Shown here: positions 9,328-18,697 of the stretch, in pieces
Layout: each line of letters opens with the position of its first letter
Numbering within the stretch: position 1 is the first letter of the stretch
NCBI GenBank assembly: GCA_016630955.3
Contig: CM049995.1
Location: forward strand, 744,001 to 808,000
Origin: Didymella arachidicola
Lineage: Eukaryota > Ascomycota > Dothideomycetes > Pleosporales > Didymellaceae
Direction: 5' to 3'
Length of the DNA: 64,000 nt
The notes under the pieces: generated by a model
What the model saw: the letters and a program-made list of their open reading frames with translations, nothing else
Told to the model about the DNA's origin: nothing
Database searches by the model: none
Position numbers and translations under genes: made by a program

Positions 9328-10308
9328 CTACGCGGCATCAGCGCTTACATACCCACACTTCCTATACCAGCTTCTGCAATCAATACTATAGCAACTATTA
9401 AGTATAGCAAGCTCTATAAAGAAGCGGAAGTCAAGCCACTCATCCTGCTGTTGATAGTGTCGCTTCATCCAACTCTTTAGTACTTTAAAGGTCTTCTCAA
9501 TCGGGTTGTAGTCAGGTGAGTATGGCGGGAGGTACTCTAGCTGTATGCCGAAGTCTCTACAGAGCTGTACTATGGCCGGCAATCGATGGATAGAAGCGTT
9601 GTCCATAAGCAATACGTGATAACCAGCAACAAGGCGTGGCAGTAAGTCCTCCCGTAGGAACTCCTCCATTATTTCACCAGTAATTGCGCCTTGAAAGATG
9701 CGGTGCGTGAGGTAGCCGTCCACTGTCATAGCTGGCAATAAGCTCCATCGCTCTGATCGTTTCATAGAGTAACTAAACGATACTGAGCGGCCAACAGGAC
9801 CCCAGCCATACTTGCGATCGCCAGTACGCTCATTGCAAGCGCTCTCATCTACCGCAACAATCTGCTCTGCTGTATAGTTCTGCTGGCACCGTGCCTGGAA
9901 CACTCTCCGGAGGGCGTCTGATTGTTCTGCTGCTCTCTTTGACGCGACCTTCCGGCTGAATTTCATCCGTTTCAGCTCCCTCCAAACTAGACTGGTGCTC
10001 GCCTCAATGCTCCACTCCTCTAGCAGCCAGTCTTGTATCTCCTCCAAATACGCGTGCGGACGGCCAGCCAAGTATTCACGGAGCTGAGTCCTGTGTCGTT
10101 CTCGTAGTATAGTAGGTCGCCCTAACTTCCTACAAGCAGGCGCGTATGGCTGACCCCAGTACACCATATTCTGCCGCTTCTGTCGTATACAGGATCGCCA
10201 TACGCCAGTCTCGGTATATATTTGGCTATCGTTGACGCCGGCGGCGATTCGATCAAGTACGGCTTCTAATACAGATGGCTCGAGTCTGTTACGGCTGGGG
10301 CGGAGCAT
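9328..10308 (-). CDS. Tc1/mariner transposase (DDE_3 family)
   Basis: 326-residue protein from ATG 10308. An N-terminal helix-turn-helix region (residues 10-120) includes LGRPTILRERHRTQLREYL and a second Trp-containing helix block. The catalytic triad is visible as D in VAVDESACNE, D in LLMDNASIH and E in YSPDYNPIEKTF, giving DDE with the short spacing typical of this group. The length is normal for a complete transposase and there are no stops or frameshifts. It should cut and paste the 3.4-kb element at TA sites, acting in the nucleus on the 30-bp TIRs. The start lies 153 bp inside the right TIR, typical for this family. Confidence 0.93.
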   Translation of the reverse strand: MLRPSRNRLEPSVLEAVLDRIAAGVNDSQIYTETGVWRSCIRQKRQNMVYWGQPYAPACRKLGRPTILRERHRTQLREYLAGRPHAYLEEIQDWLLEEWSIEASTSLVWRELKRMKFSRKVASKRAAEQSDALRRVFQARCQQNYTAEQIVAVDESACNERTGDRKYGWGPVGRSVSFSYSMKRSERWSLLPAMTVDGYLTHRIFQGAITGEIMEEFLREDLLPRLVAGYHVLLMDNASIHRLPAIVQLCRDFGIQLEYLPPYSPDYNPIEKTFKVLKSWMKRHYQQQDEWLDFRFFIELAILNSCYSIDCRSWYRKCGYVSADAA

Positions 10309-10460
10309 TATAGTACGGCTACAACACCAAAAATTAATCGCAATAGCTAAATTACAGGTAAATATAAAGCTTCAAGATACGCTGTACTGCGTAGATAACT
10401 GCTATTCTCTATTATTGACGTTTTCCCATACTAAAACGTCTGTGCGCGGGAACGCCAAAT

Positions 10461-10490
10461 CATCACGTGGTGGGTTCAACATTTCGAAAA
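10461..10490 (-). repeat. Right 30-bp TIR of Tc1/mariner element
   Basis: Perfect inverted copy of 7088-7117, followed by the TA duplication at 10491-10492. Confidence 0.92.
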
Positions 10491-10600
10491 TAACCCATAG
10501 CACAAAATTGAGGCTGTAGAGCCACACACAATAGCTATTATCACGACATAAGTTGGTGGAGTACTCTGTAGGCCTTTGCAATGATGTTCTCTTACATAAA

Positions 10601-12487
10601 TTAATTATATAGAGTTGCTGTTCTGCCGCTGCGGGTAGTGTGGGTGCGAGGTGCGGCAGGAGGCTCTGCAGCAACACCACCACGCCGTGCAGCCACTGCA
10701 CCATGATTCTGCTTCTTTCTTGGTGCTGCAGACTGTGAAGCCTTGCGTTTGCCTCTTTGGGGTAATTGTACAGCTTTTGCAGCGTCGCGGGCTTGTTTAT
10801 CACGCTCTCTTTGAGCCTTGCGTTCCTCTATAGCTGCTCGCTCCTCTGCCCGGGCCTGGTCTCTTGCTGCCTTCTCCCTCACCCGCTGTTCACGCTTTCC
10901 CTCTGCAATCTTCTCGTTATATAGCTTATTGGCAGCGGCTAACTCCTTCATTTCTGCCTTTTTTAATTCCTCTTCTTGCCTCTCTTGGTCTTGAACAGCT
11001 GCACGAGCTCGGGCCTCCCGGAAGGCACGAGGAGACCACATTACTGCACCTCCATGATACTCTTGATGCTGCTGCAGGTCTAGCTGCCTATTAGGTTGCT
11101 TCTGGCGCTTCTTGTTCTGGTATAGCTTCTTTCGCAGGGCATCTAGTTCGCCCTGAAGTAGCTCTACTTGAGATGATAGATGGTGGATAGTTTGCCCTAG
11201 CTTCCGCGCACCTACACTGCGCGAATCCTTCACCTCCGCATGAAGGGTAGTACAAGCTTTGAGCCAGTCCTCTGCAGAATAAGCTGTAGAACTAGAGGAG
11301 GCTGAGAGTGAGCCACTAGGGCTTGTGTGGCGGAACCTATCGAGTATAACGTCGGGGTTTACTGGGGACATGCCAGTAGCTGTAAAGGCCTTGAGTATGA
11401 GATCTTCCCTAAACGTGTGTACCCAGGCAGGCCAAAACAAGGCAAAGAAGTCACCTTTTGACAGTGGGGAGAGGCCTTGAGACTCCTGTAGGTGGTTGTT
11501 AAGTTCAGAGGCGTAGTTGGAGGAGAGGGGCTTAAAGCAGACAACGTCTAGCGGCTGCAGCGTCTGGGTACTGTGAGGGGGTAACACTGCTAGTATAATT
11601 CGATTGTGGTGACAGTATTCGATAAAATCCTGCGTTAGATGACTGCCATGGCCATCCACAACTAAGAGGCGGTACTTTCTTCGGGCCTTGGGCTTAGTGT
11701 AACGGTCAAACACCTGCTCAAGCCAGGCTAATCCTATGTCGTTGTTTGTCCATCCTGAAGGCGAAGAGGTGACGTGGATGGGGTGCTTTCCTGCCTGAAT
11801 ATCCACCACCCAGCGGCTCTGGATAGTGGAGTTCTTTGACGCAAAGATGAGGCCTGGGGGAACAGCAGTACCATCGGCGCAGATGCAGGCCAGGAGGCTC
11901 ACCCACTCACGTGAGCCATCTTGACGAGCCTGCCTAATCTCCTTCTTCTCATATTGACGCCTGCTGAACACCCGTTTTGTTCTACCCAGCACCCCTATCG
12001 CGAAGCCCTTCTCATCCATATTGTATGTGTGCTCAGGCTCCAGCTCATACTGAGTAATCTTCTGTTGCAGAAGCTCGAAATATAGCTTATATTTGTACCC
12101 TGACTCAGCGTTGTGGCGATTTGAGTCCATGCCGGTAGTCCATTGGGATGTGAGGCGATTGTGGTAACGGTGCAGGAAGCGCGTAACCCAGCTATCAGAG
12201 CAGGGTTGTAAGGCAACAGAGGATGCGAAATTCTGTATCATATGCCTTGTAGGTGGTAAGCGACGCGTTGACAGCTCCTCTATATACTTGACTAGATCTA
12301 ACTCTTGTTGTTGGCTGAGTTTCCGTTGATTATCATTAGCGACGTGTCGGGGAACCTGATTGAGTCGATGTGCGCGCGACAATGTTGAGCGATCAACACC
12401 ATGTTTTTTTGCAATTGTTGTATATACAATTTTTTCGTCAGGCTTTAGAGCACGTATCTCATTAAGCGCTTCTTGAATTCCTGGCAT
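10601..12487 (-). CDS. Pogo-type transposase, intact
   Basis: 628-residue protein from ATG 12487, 50 bp inside the right TIR. The N-terminal helix-turn-helix (KKHGVDRSTLSRAHR) is followed by a second DNA-binding domain of CENPB type (residues 60-115). The DDE_1 core has aspartates in NMDEKGFAIG, VVDGHGSHLTQ and LQPLDVVCF. The last 200 residues are a long charged helix (many EER/ARDQ repeats) and a basic tail, likely for oligomerisation and DNA binding. No stops or frameshifts are seen, unlike the neighbouring Fot1-like copies. The split of the element by the Tc1/mariner insertion lies between this gene and the left TIR, so the frame is untouched. Mobility would now require moving 5.6 kb. Confidence 0.93.
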   Translation of the reverse strand: MPGIQEALNEIRALKPDEKIVYTTIAKKHGVDRSTLSRAHRLNQVPRHVANDNQRKLSQQQELDLVKYIEELSTRRLPPTRHMIQNFASSVALQPCSDSWVTRFLHRYHNRLTSQWTTGMDSNRHNAESGYKYKLYFELLQQKITQYELEPEHTYNMDEKGFAIGVLGRTKRVFSRRQYEKKEIRQARQDGSREWVSLLACICADGTAVPPGLIFASKNSTIQSRWVVDIQAGKHPIHVTSSPSGWTNNDIGLAWLEQVFDRYTKPKARRKYRLLVVDGHGSHLTQDFIEYCHHNRIILAVLPPHSTQTLQPLDVVCFKPLSSNYASELNNHLQESQGLSPLSKGDFFALFWPAWVHTFREDLILKAFTATGMSPVNPDVILDRFRHTSPSGSLSASSSSTAYSAEDWLKACTTLHAEVKDSRSVGARKLGQTIHHLSSQVELLQGELDALRKKLYQNKKRQKQPNRQLDLQQHQEYHGGAVMWSPRAFREARARAAVQDQERQEEELKKAEMKELAAANKLYNEKIAEGKREQRVREKAARDQARAEERAAIEERKAQRERDKQARDAAKAVQLPQRGKRKASQSAAPRKKQNHGAVAARRGGVAAEPPAAPRTHTTRSGRTATLYN

Positions 12488-12536
12488 TATTGGTTGAGTA
12501 ATTACGCGTTGAAGTTGTGTTGTGAATCGCGATTAC

Positions 12537-12577
12537 CGTGCATTGGTTGAATCCGTGCATTGGGTGCACGGACACGG
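12537..12577 (-). repeat. Right 41-bp TIR of pogo element
   Basis: Perfect inverted copy of 7021-7061. TA follows at 12578-12579. Confidence 0.93.
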
Positions 12578-12579
12578 TA

Positions 12580-14387
12580 GTGGAGCGCTTTTGCCAAGAC
12601 TCTCCCCATCATACTACATTATGCCCTAGAACGCTGCACTCTGCGCCTATTTGGGCTGTAACACGCTGTAATATTACTTAGAGACTAATTCTACATCATT
12701 CTTGCACGTTCGTGCGTTGTGCCCACTCTCTCCGCACGTTCTACAGCGTCGTTGTGTTGGCTCGCCTCCTTCAGCGCGCACCCTCTTTTTTGGCTTCTTA
12801 CTATTACCACGCGCGCCAAACTCCTTTAAAGCAGTTAATCGCTGCGCCTCTCTAACCGTCATACTCCTCCTGACTGTATCTTCTTTCTTTTGTGCGATTT
12901 ACGCTCTGTTGCAGCTGCTAGGGCCTCTTGAAGCTGAGCGTTTTCCTTCTTCAACAAAGCTAGCTCGTACACCACACCCTTTGCTCTCTTTAGGAGGTGC
13001 TCAGACGCGCTGGTAGTAGACGTTGGTGAGCTACCAAAGTGACTTTTGTACTTGTTTCGAATTAGAGTTGATTGCAACTCAAATTCATTTACGTTCTTTG
13101 GGGTTTGGGACTGCCAGGGCTTGTTGTTGGTGGGGAGTGGTGGTGATGGAGTCCGCAGCTTCACATCAAGGGTCGATATGACCCGTTCTGGGTCAAAGGG
13201 GACCAATCTAGCTCCTCGGAACCCTCCCTGGATGTTGCTGGGGGTAATTGTCGCATTGTATGCGGCTTTAAGGCATACTAGGAACGCCTGCTTGTCTATG
13301 TGGTTGATCCGGTTGCGCGAGAGCCTGTTGACCTAATGCCCGTACTCCTGCTTCAAAGGGGCAAAACAACCCACGTCAAGCGGCTGCAAGAGGTGTGATG
13401 AGTGCGCAGGCATTGTAAGAGTCACAATCTTATTCTCTTTGCAGTATTGGGTGAATGATGCTGCCTGGTGGCTCTCATGGCCGTCTACAAGTAGCAAACG
13501 GTGGGTCCTATGGGTACGCTCCTTAGTATGCCTGTTAAAGTGCTTCAATCAGTCAAGACCAAGCTTATTGTTAGTCTATCCGTTCTCAGAGACCCCAATT
13601 ACCCAGTCCTAGGGCAGATCTTTGTTCTTAGTCCATTTAATCTGATGGTCTTTGCCTTTGAGGATGATGAAGGGTGGGATGGCCCACCCTGTCGCATTCA
13701 CGCCTAAAATCAACGTAGCCCACTCTTTACTGCCTGGCTGGATCTGCTTTGCTCGTCCTGGGTTCTCTGCGTCTGCAACAACTGCTCTAGGGGTAATCTG
13801 ACCCATTGCAAAGCCAGTCTTGTCAAAGTTGTACGTGTCTTCGTCCACAATGCCGTACTTAGCTTTGACATTAGCTACTAGGCTGAACTAGCCCTGTATC
13901 ATCTCAGGATCCTCGCAGAGGGCTCTCTTGTAGTCATACTTGCGACTAAACTTGACTTTTAGCCTTGGTTGACGCTTAACGAACGTACTGGGCCAGTTTT
14001 GGCCAACAGGGGCCATTCCGCGCTCTTGTCGCAGTATATTGGCCATATCAGCCACATCTGACAAGCGAGGGGGTGCTCCTCGCTGTATGAGGTAAAGAAC
14101 GTGATCAAAAATTGCCTCCTCTGCGTGCTCGTCCAGATACCGTCGGCTAGGCATAGAATCAGCTCTTGAGGGCTGTCCAGCGCGTCGTCTGCTTAGAGTG
14201 CTTTGGTGTACGTTGTAGATAGCTGCAGCGCGTCGCAGGGAGAGGTTCGCGTCTTGTTTAAGAGCTTGAAGCGCAAGCTGTATCCAAGCTTCTTTTAACG
14301 CGTCTAATTGGCGTTGATTAGAAGGCATTAAGATGGTGATAGTGTTTTGGTGTGGTCTTGGCAAAAGTGCGCCGCTCGCTATGCACC
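12580..14387 (-). mobile_element. Degraded Fot1/pogo element, copy B (contiguous part)
   Basis: Contains a broken transposase related to copy A. The right terminal repeat ends at 14387 before TA. The left side starts with GGAGCGCTTTTGCC next to the pogo insertion; inverting it gives GGCAAAAGCGCTCCAC, which aligns with the right-end GGCAAAAGTGCGCCGC. The alignment seems to run on across the pogo target, so the outermost left TIR of copy B probably lies just left of 7021. Exact outer boundaries are uncertain. Confidence 0.8.
12674..14328 (-). pseudogene. RIP-decayed Fot1/pogo transposase of copy B
   Basis: Clear homologue of the copy A transposase from ATG 14328 (PSNQRQLDALKEA) to the zinc knuckle (CRTCGESGHNARTC) ending at 12674. 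It is broken by at least five nonsense changes. Relative to copy A, three tryptophan codons became stops (contexts IQG-FSL, ENG-TNN, LD-LKHF) and two glutamine codons became TAG (contexts LP-DWVIG and EYGH-VNR). All five fit C-to-T change on one strand or the other. A frameshift lies near 12860, between IQSGGV and VREAQRLTALKEF. The catalytic motifs NFDKTGF, VDGHESH and LQPLDVGCF are still legible. The gene is dead. Confidence 0.93.
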
Positions 14388-14704
14388 TACGTTAGTTAGC
14401 TATAGAAACAGCTCTAATAAGGTAGTACTAAATCTAGATTTTAGCCCGCACCCCTAGACGCTGTTCCCTACCTACAAAACTTATGGCACATACTAGAGTA
14501 TGCTCTAGTGTAATCTCGCATTTAGGATCTGTCCCTAGCAGGTTCCACAGAGTAGTCGGTCAGAAATAACTTTCGCGGTCAACTTAGGGTGTTCTGCATT
14601 AGCGCAACGCTAGCTTATCGATTAGGTCGCGCCTGCCAGAAAAAAGTCCCCGCTGAAGGAAGCCTCCGGGTCAAGAGACAATTCACAAAGTTGTACCCTT
14701 TGCC
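14388..14704. other. Flank between transposon block and RRP1
   Basis: 317 bp with no supported ORF. The first half is AT-rich with TTAG/CTAG words, like the other transposon flanks. The second half presumably contains the RRP1 promoter. Confidence 0.55.
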
Positions 14705-15596
14705 ATGGCTACCGACAGTCCTTTCATCAAGAACCTCGCGTCAAGTGGTAAGGCTATCTCGAGTTCTACATCGATCCACTAGACCTGACGGCTGCGCCAG
14801 ACAAAGAAATTCGCGACAATGCATTCGATTCTCTGCGAACATATCTTGGAGGACGATCAGAGATCCCAGAGCTTGACCTGCTGAAGCTCTGGAAAGGTCT
14901 CTTCTACTGTATGTGCAATTTCCTGAAGCTACATGTATCATAGGCCTCCATGTCTGCCACGCGCCACCGTGCGCCTACAAACCGGCCACCTTGTCGAGAG
15001 CTCCCACTGATAGGTGCTCAGGTCTATGGATGCAGGATAAGCCTGCTCTGCAGCAGCGACTATCACGCGACTTTGCCTCGCTCGTCTCCACCCTACGCTC
15101 CGGCGTCGCACTCCCCTTCATCCGCGCATTCTTCCTCACAATGGCCCGCGAGTGGACGAACATCGAAGCGCTCCGCCTCGACAAATACCTCTACCTGATT
15201 CGTCAGTACATGAATGCGTCCTTTCAATACCTCGCTGCGAAGAAGTGGAAGCCCTCGGTTTTGAAGCAGTTCAACGAGATCATGGAGGAGACACCACTGA
15301 ACCCCACCGATATGAAGATCCCTAATGGTTTGCGTTACCATGTACTCGATGTATGGGTAGATGAATTAGAGAAGGTCAACTCCGATTGGGAGGACGAGGA
15401 GAAGCAAGAAGTCCTAGAGACACTTGTGCAGCCCGTCGAGAGCCTGGCCAAGAAAGGCGGTCTCAAGGTCGTTAGGGAAGCGGCAAAAGAGGTCCTTGCA
15501 GACGAGACATTGCGCAAATGGAGAGGTCAAGAGGATGAGCCTATGGCTGAGCCGGAAGATGAAGAAGATGACGGTTGGGGTGGCTTTGACGACTAG
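14705..15596 (+). CDS. RRP1: Ribosomal RNA processing protein Rrp1/Nop52
   Basis: 241 residues in three exons: 14705-14747, 14801-14908 and 15022-15596. The introns are 53 and 113 nt. Splicing restores the conserved Nop52 N terminus: LASS joined to DKEIRDNAFDSLRTYL, then LLKLWKGLFYC joined to LWMQDKP. Further conserved segments are LSRDFASL, FLTMAREW, DKYLYLIR and GLRYHVLDVW, with an acidic C-terminal tail (EDEEDDGWGGFDD). Family members are nucleolar proteins needed for 27S pre-rRNA processing to mature 25S rRNA in the 60S pathway. The protein is close in length to yeast Rrp1. It lies only about 320 bp from the degraded transposon yet is intact. Confidence 0.93.
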
Positions 15597-15875
15597 CGAT
15601 CGTTCGAAAGAGCAGGATCAGGGACTTCGCATTTGTTTCAGCGCGGCGTTACGGCGGTCGTTATCAGGATCAACAGCTTTAAAAGTTCTAAGAGTTGGAA
15701 ATGCCTCAAGGCAACTACGCTATGTGCAGGATCTAGGGGCCTACACGATACCAATCGCCTGCTTATGTTACAGGGCCACCTTGGTCCAACCGTCCCATGA
15801 CCGATCTACGACTCATCACGCTGGCTGATAGAGCTATCTATGGCACCATCAGCAATGAATATCTATGTAAGAGGA

Positions 15876-16406
15876 TCAATCGGACTTACAGTTACCCCTT
15901 TCATCAGCAAGGTTCTTCTCGGAATATCTTCCAAGCAGGTCTGGCCTAACACACAGCACATAGATCCTCCAGAGCAGCGGAGGTAGAAGCATGCCGATAC
16001 TAGCGCCCGCGACTCTCTTGCTGACTGCGGCATCCCTGCCACCATCCTTCAACATCTCATTTACCAAGATAGGAATCAGAAACGCCTCGTCTACGCCTAG
16101 CAATAGATACGTCGGCCGCCTGCTTTCAATGCCGTTGCGTGTGTTGGTGTAGCCGGTGAGTAGAGCGGACGTCAGGCCGCCGATCACGAGACTACCAAAA
16201 AGACGCGCGAAGAAAATGCTGGATGAATTGATGTCGGCCGGGTGGTTGAGAAGAAGGGACAGTACGTAGGATGTGTTGGTTATTAGCGGGATGGTGAAGA
16301 GGTTCGCGATTGCTTCGGCCAGGAAAGCCTTGCGGATTGTGGAGCCATCCGTCTTAGGGTCCGGTGTGATATTGGGGTTTGTGGCGGGCGATTTGGAGGC
16401 TGACAT
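15876..16406 (-). CDS. Small multi-pass membrane protein, unknown
   Basis: 176-residue protein from ATG 16406 (the frame extends upstream to 16436 without ATG). The first 30 residues are polar. Four hydrophobic stretches follow, roughly residues 33-58, 66-90, 103-118 and 134-158, suggesting a small integral membrane protein. No named family was recognised; the pattern is like uncharacterised fungal membrane proteins of this size. A GTAACTGTAAGT near the 3' end could be a splice donor, so the last few residues are uncertain. It converges on RRP1. Confidence 0.6.
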   Translation of the reverse strand: MSASKSPATNPNITPDPKTDGSTIRKAFLAEAIANLFTIPLITNTSYVLSLLLNHPADINSSSIFFARLFGSLVIGGLTSALLTGYTNTRNGIESRRPTYLLLGVDEAFLIPILVNEMLKDGGRDAAVSKRVAGASIGMLLPPLLWRIYVLCVRPDLLGRYSEKNLADERGNCKSD

Positions 16407-18697
16407 GCTGAAGTTGCTTGAAAGGGCTCTAGACAACGAAATAAGTGATGAGTGTTCGCGATTTTAGAGAGGAAACTGAGTTGTTGACACTTCTGATTCG
16501 TAGCTGCATGTACTCGTCATGAAGTATGAGCTATCACAGTGACGTCACACATGTTAACGTTCGATGAGTACGGAATAAACAACGGCTGATAATTCAACGA
16601 TGACCCTGGTTATCACCATACTATCATTGCCGAAAAAGCAGCGATTAGCCGTCAAGCAATTTCGAGAGCTTCAATTATTCACTGAAACCGCAAAAACCCA
16701 GCTATCGTCTTGTATCACAATATGTGTTCTCGAGACACTCATACTCCATCCGAGAAACAGTGCATTCCGCTCCAGTGAGCAGCCCAGCTATTTTGCACAC
16801 TGAAGGCGCCCGTGGTGTCTTTACCATCGCCCCATCCCACTGCGATCATCGAATGATCCGCGGAGAATGTAGCTCGGCAACATACACCCGAAACGTATCA
16901 GACACAGTACTACAAAAAACAAAGTATAAATGGGGCGCGAAACCGACAGAATGGCCAGCTTGAATGAGCGCTATCCATGGGTGAATAAGCATATATAACA
17001 TTGCTGCTAACATAGACTCGGCCGGCGATCCGGCTACCGCAATCTGCAGCATCAACGGCGCATCAATGGCCTGGTGAATTATGCAAAACCCACGCATCCT
17101 CCTGGAAGCACTCGGTATCTTTGAGCTAAGCATGTGGCATCCAGCAGAAGCCGTTTTCGGTCCAGCCCTTGCCTTAGCTGTTCTGTACCCGCAAAGGCTG
17201 ACCACCAATATCATCGTCCAAATTTATCGCCTTGACTACACACTGAGTCACATAATAACCGCTGAGGGTCCGGAAAGGCGGTACCGCCATGTATTCGGTG
17301 AATTTAGTATCATCATCGAAACTCTCAGAGCGGTTGATGCCAAACATGATGGTAATTCCGCCTGGGGATGACTTTCAACGGGTCACATCACACACGGGCT
17401 ACAGATGCGCAGAATATAAAGCAAGATGATGTATAATATTTGCAAAAGCTTCCTCCTTGGCGCAGTACGACTGAGAAAGTTTTGTGGGAAAAATTGCAGA
17501 AATATCGTTGGTTTTCGCATCATATGACTTGTCGTGCTTGGCCATAACCTTGGAAGGTACGTATACCGCATCCACTTTTGAGGCGCTCTTTCGAGGTAGG
17601 CAGCTTAAAGTAGGACCGGGATTTGGCAGAAAAGGGGCGAAGATATCGCTCCGGCATGATGTCCCAAGCCGATATTGCTTCGCGAACATCGCGAGTATAT
17701 AGGTAGCTTCTTTCATCCTCAGGCATCTCGTCCGTCTGTGACTTGGCTGCCATACTAGTAAATCAGGCGCATTTGTCTTATTTTTCCACTCCACTAGTAT
17801 CGAATTCGCATCGGCCACTCATGCCAGATAGTACCAAGAATGGTAGGATGGTTTGAACGCAGGACCGTAATCTTCTTGACCTTGTGTAGGGAGAGCACAC
17901 GCATGGGCGCTGGTAATGCGTTGCAGAAGCACGACTTAATATTAACTTGACCACCAGTCAGCGATGTGAACGCCAGCTTCGTCACGAACTCAGACTCATT
18001 GTGATAAGTGTTGAGGCGGGAGAAAAAAGTTTTTTGCTGAAGTCTTTTACATCCTTGTAGGCGTCCGCAGGATCCCATGAGTCCTCTTTGCTGAGTCACT
18101 GACCGTTGATTTCGACCATGTTATGCTACTGAAATATGAATTTTATCGACGAGAACAGTCGGGATGGAAACAAAAACGAGTGTTGACAAGATGTGTTGCG
18201 CATTATCTCAAAGTCCAACAAGGTGCAAGGAAAGCCAACCAGCGAACAGAGGGCTTATTCGAGGGGAACTACTCCAGCCTGTATCTGCTGATATGCCAAT
18301 TGGAGAGCGCTTGATGGCATATATGCACAGTGTAGCAAGAACGTCACTGGTAATGCCTTGATCGGAAGCAACCCGATCCACGTGGACGAGCCCTTAGCTG
18401 CGCCACACAACTAGCGGTCCAAACAGATAGGGCTCACTAGGTGTAACGAGCGGAATAAAATGTATCTAGGCGGCGCCTTACAGCTGCCAGAATAGTGTAT
18501 ATGTGGATCGGACACAACCTTCACACCGGAAAAAGATGTTGAAGCCCATGACACCCAATCCCAGCGGAAGCCCAAGAATCGGCCTTTGATTCGCCCCTAG
18601 TCATGATGGGGCTCGGCATATGGATCTATTGGCTGGCGTTGTAAGTCCGCATTGCTCAGCTGTGCACTTCGTTTAAGTGGTTGCGTCCTTCGATCGT
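16407..18697. other. Gene-poor 2.3-kb region with possible gene remnants
   Basis: No complete gene is supported. A - strand ATG frame at 17753-17520 (77 codons, MAAKSQTDEMPEDERSY, polar and plausible as protein) and an overlapping - strand frame 17818-17399 may be exons or debris of one gene, but I could not join them into a known family. Other frames here look random. Confidence 0.4.

Larger units (their letters stand above)
7088..10490. mobile_element. Two-gene Tc1/mariner transposon nested in the pogo element
   Basis: 3,403-bp element with perfect 30-bp terminal inverted repeats (7088-7117 and 10461-10490; outer end TTTTCGAAATG) and TA duplications at 7086-7087 and 10491-10492. It carries two convergent, uninterrupted genes: a 574-residue protein of unknown function on the + strand and a DDE_3 transposase on the - strand. 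Most Tc1/mariner elements are 1.3-2.4 kb with only a transposase, so the second gene is unusual. Perfect TIRs and open frames mark it as the youngest insertion of the block. Confidence 0.9.
7021..12577 (-). mobile_element. Pogo-type DNA transposon interrupted by a Tc1/mariner element
   Basis: Bounded by perfect 41-bp terminal inverted repeats (7021-7061 and 12537-12577) and flanked by TA on both sides (7019-7020, 12578-12579). It encodes an intact transposase on the - strand near the right end. Removing the nested element 7088-10490 and one TA leaves about 2.15 kb, a normal pogo size. Perfect TIRs and an open transposase frame indicate a young, possibly autonomous copy before it was split. 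Its own target lies inside the TIR of the degraded copy B. Confidence 0.9.

Noticed and set aside
16846..17214. - strand frame with hydrophobic stretches
   Set aside because: No ATG at the expected place and no continuation by plausible splicing; kept only as part of the unresolved region.
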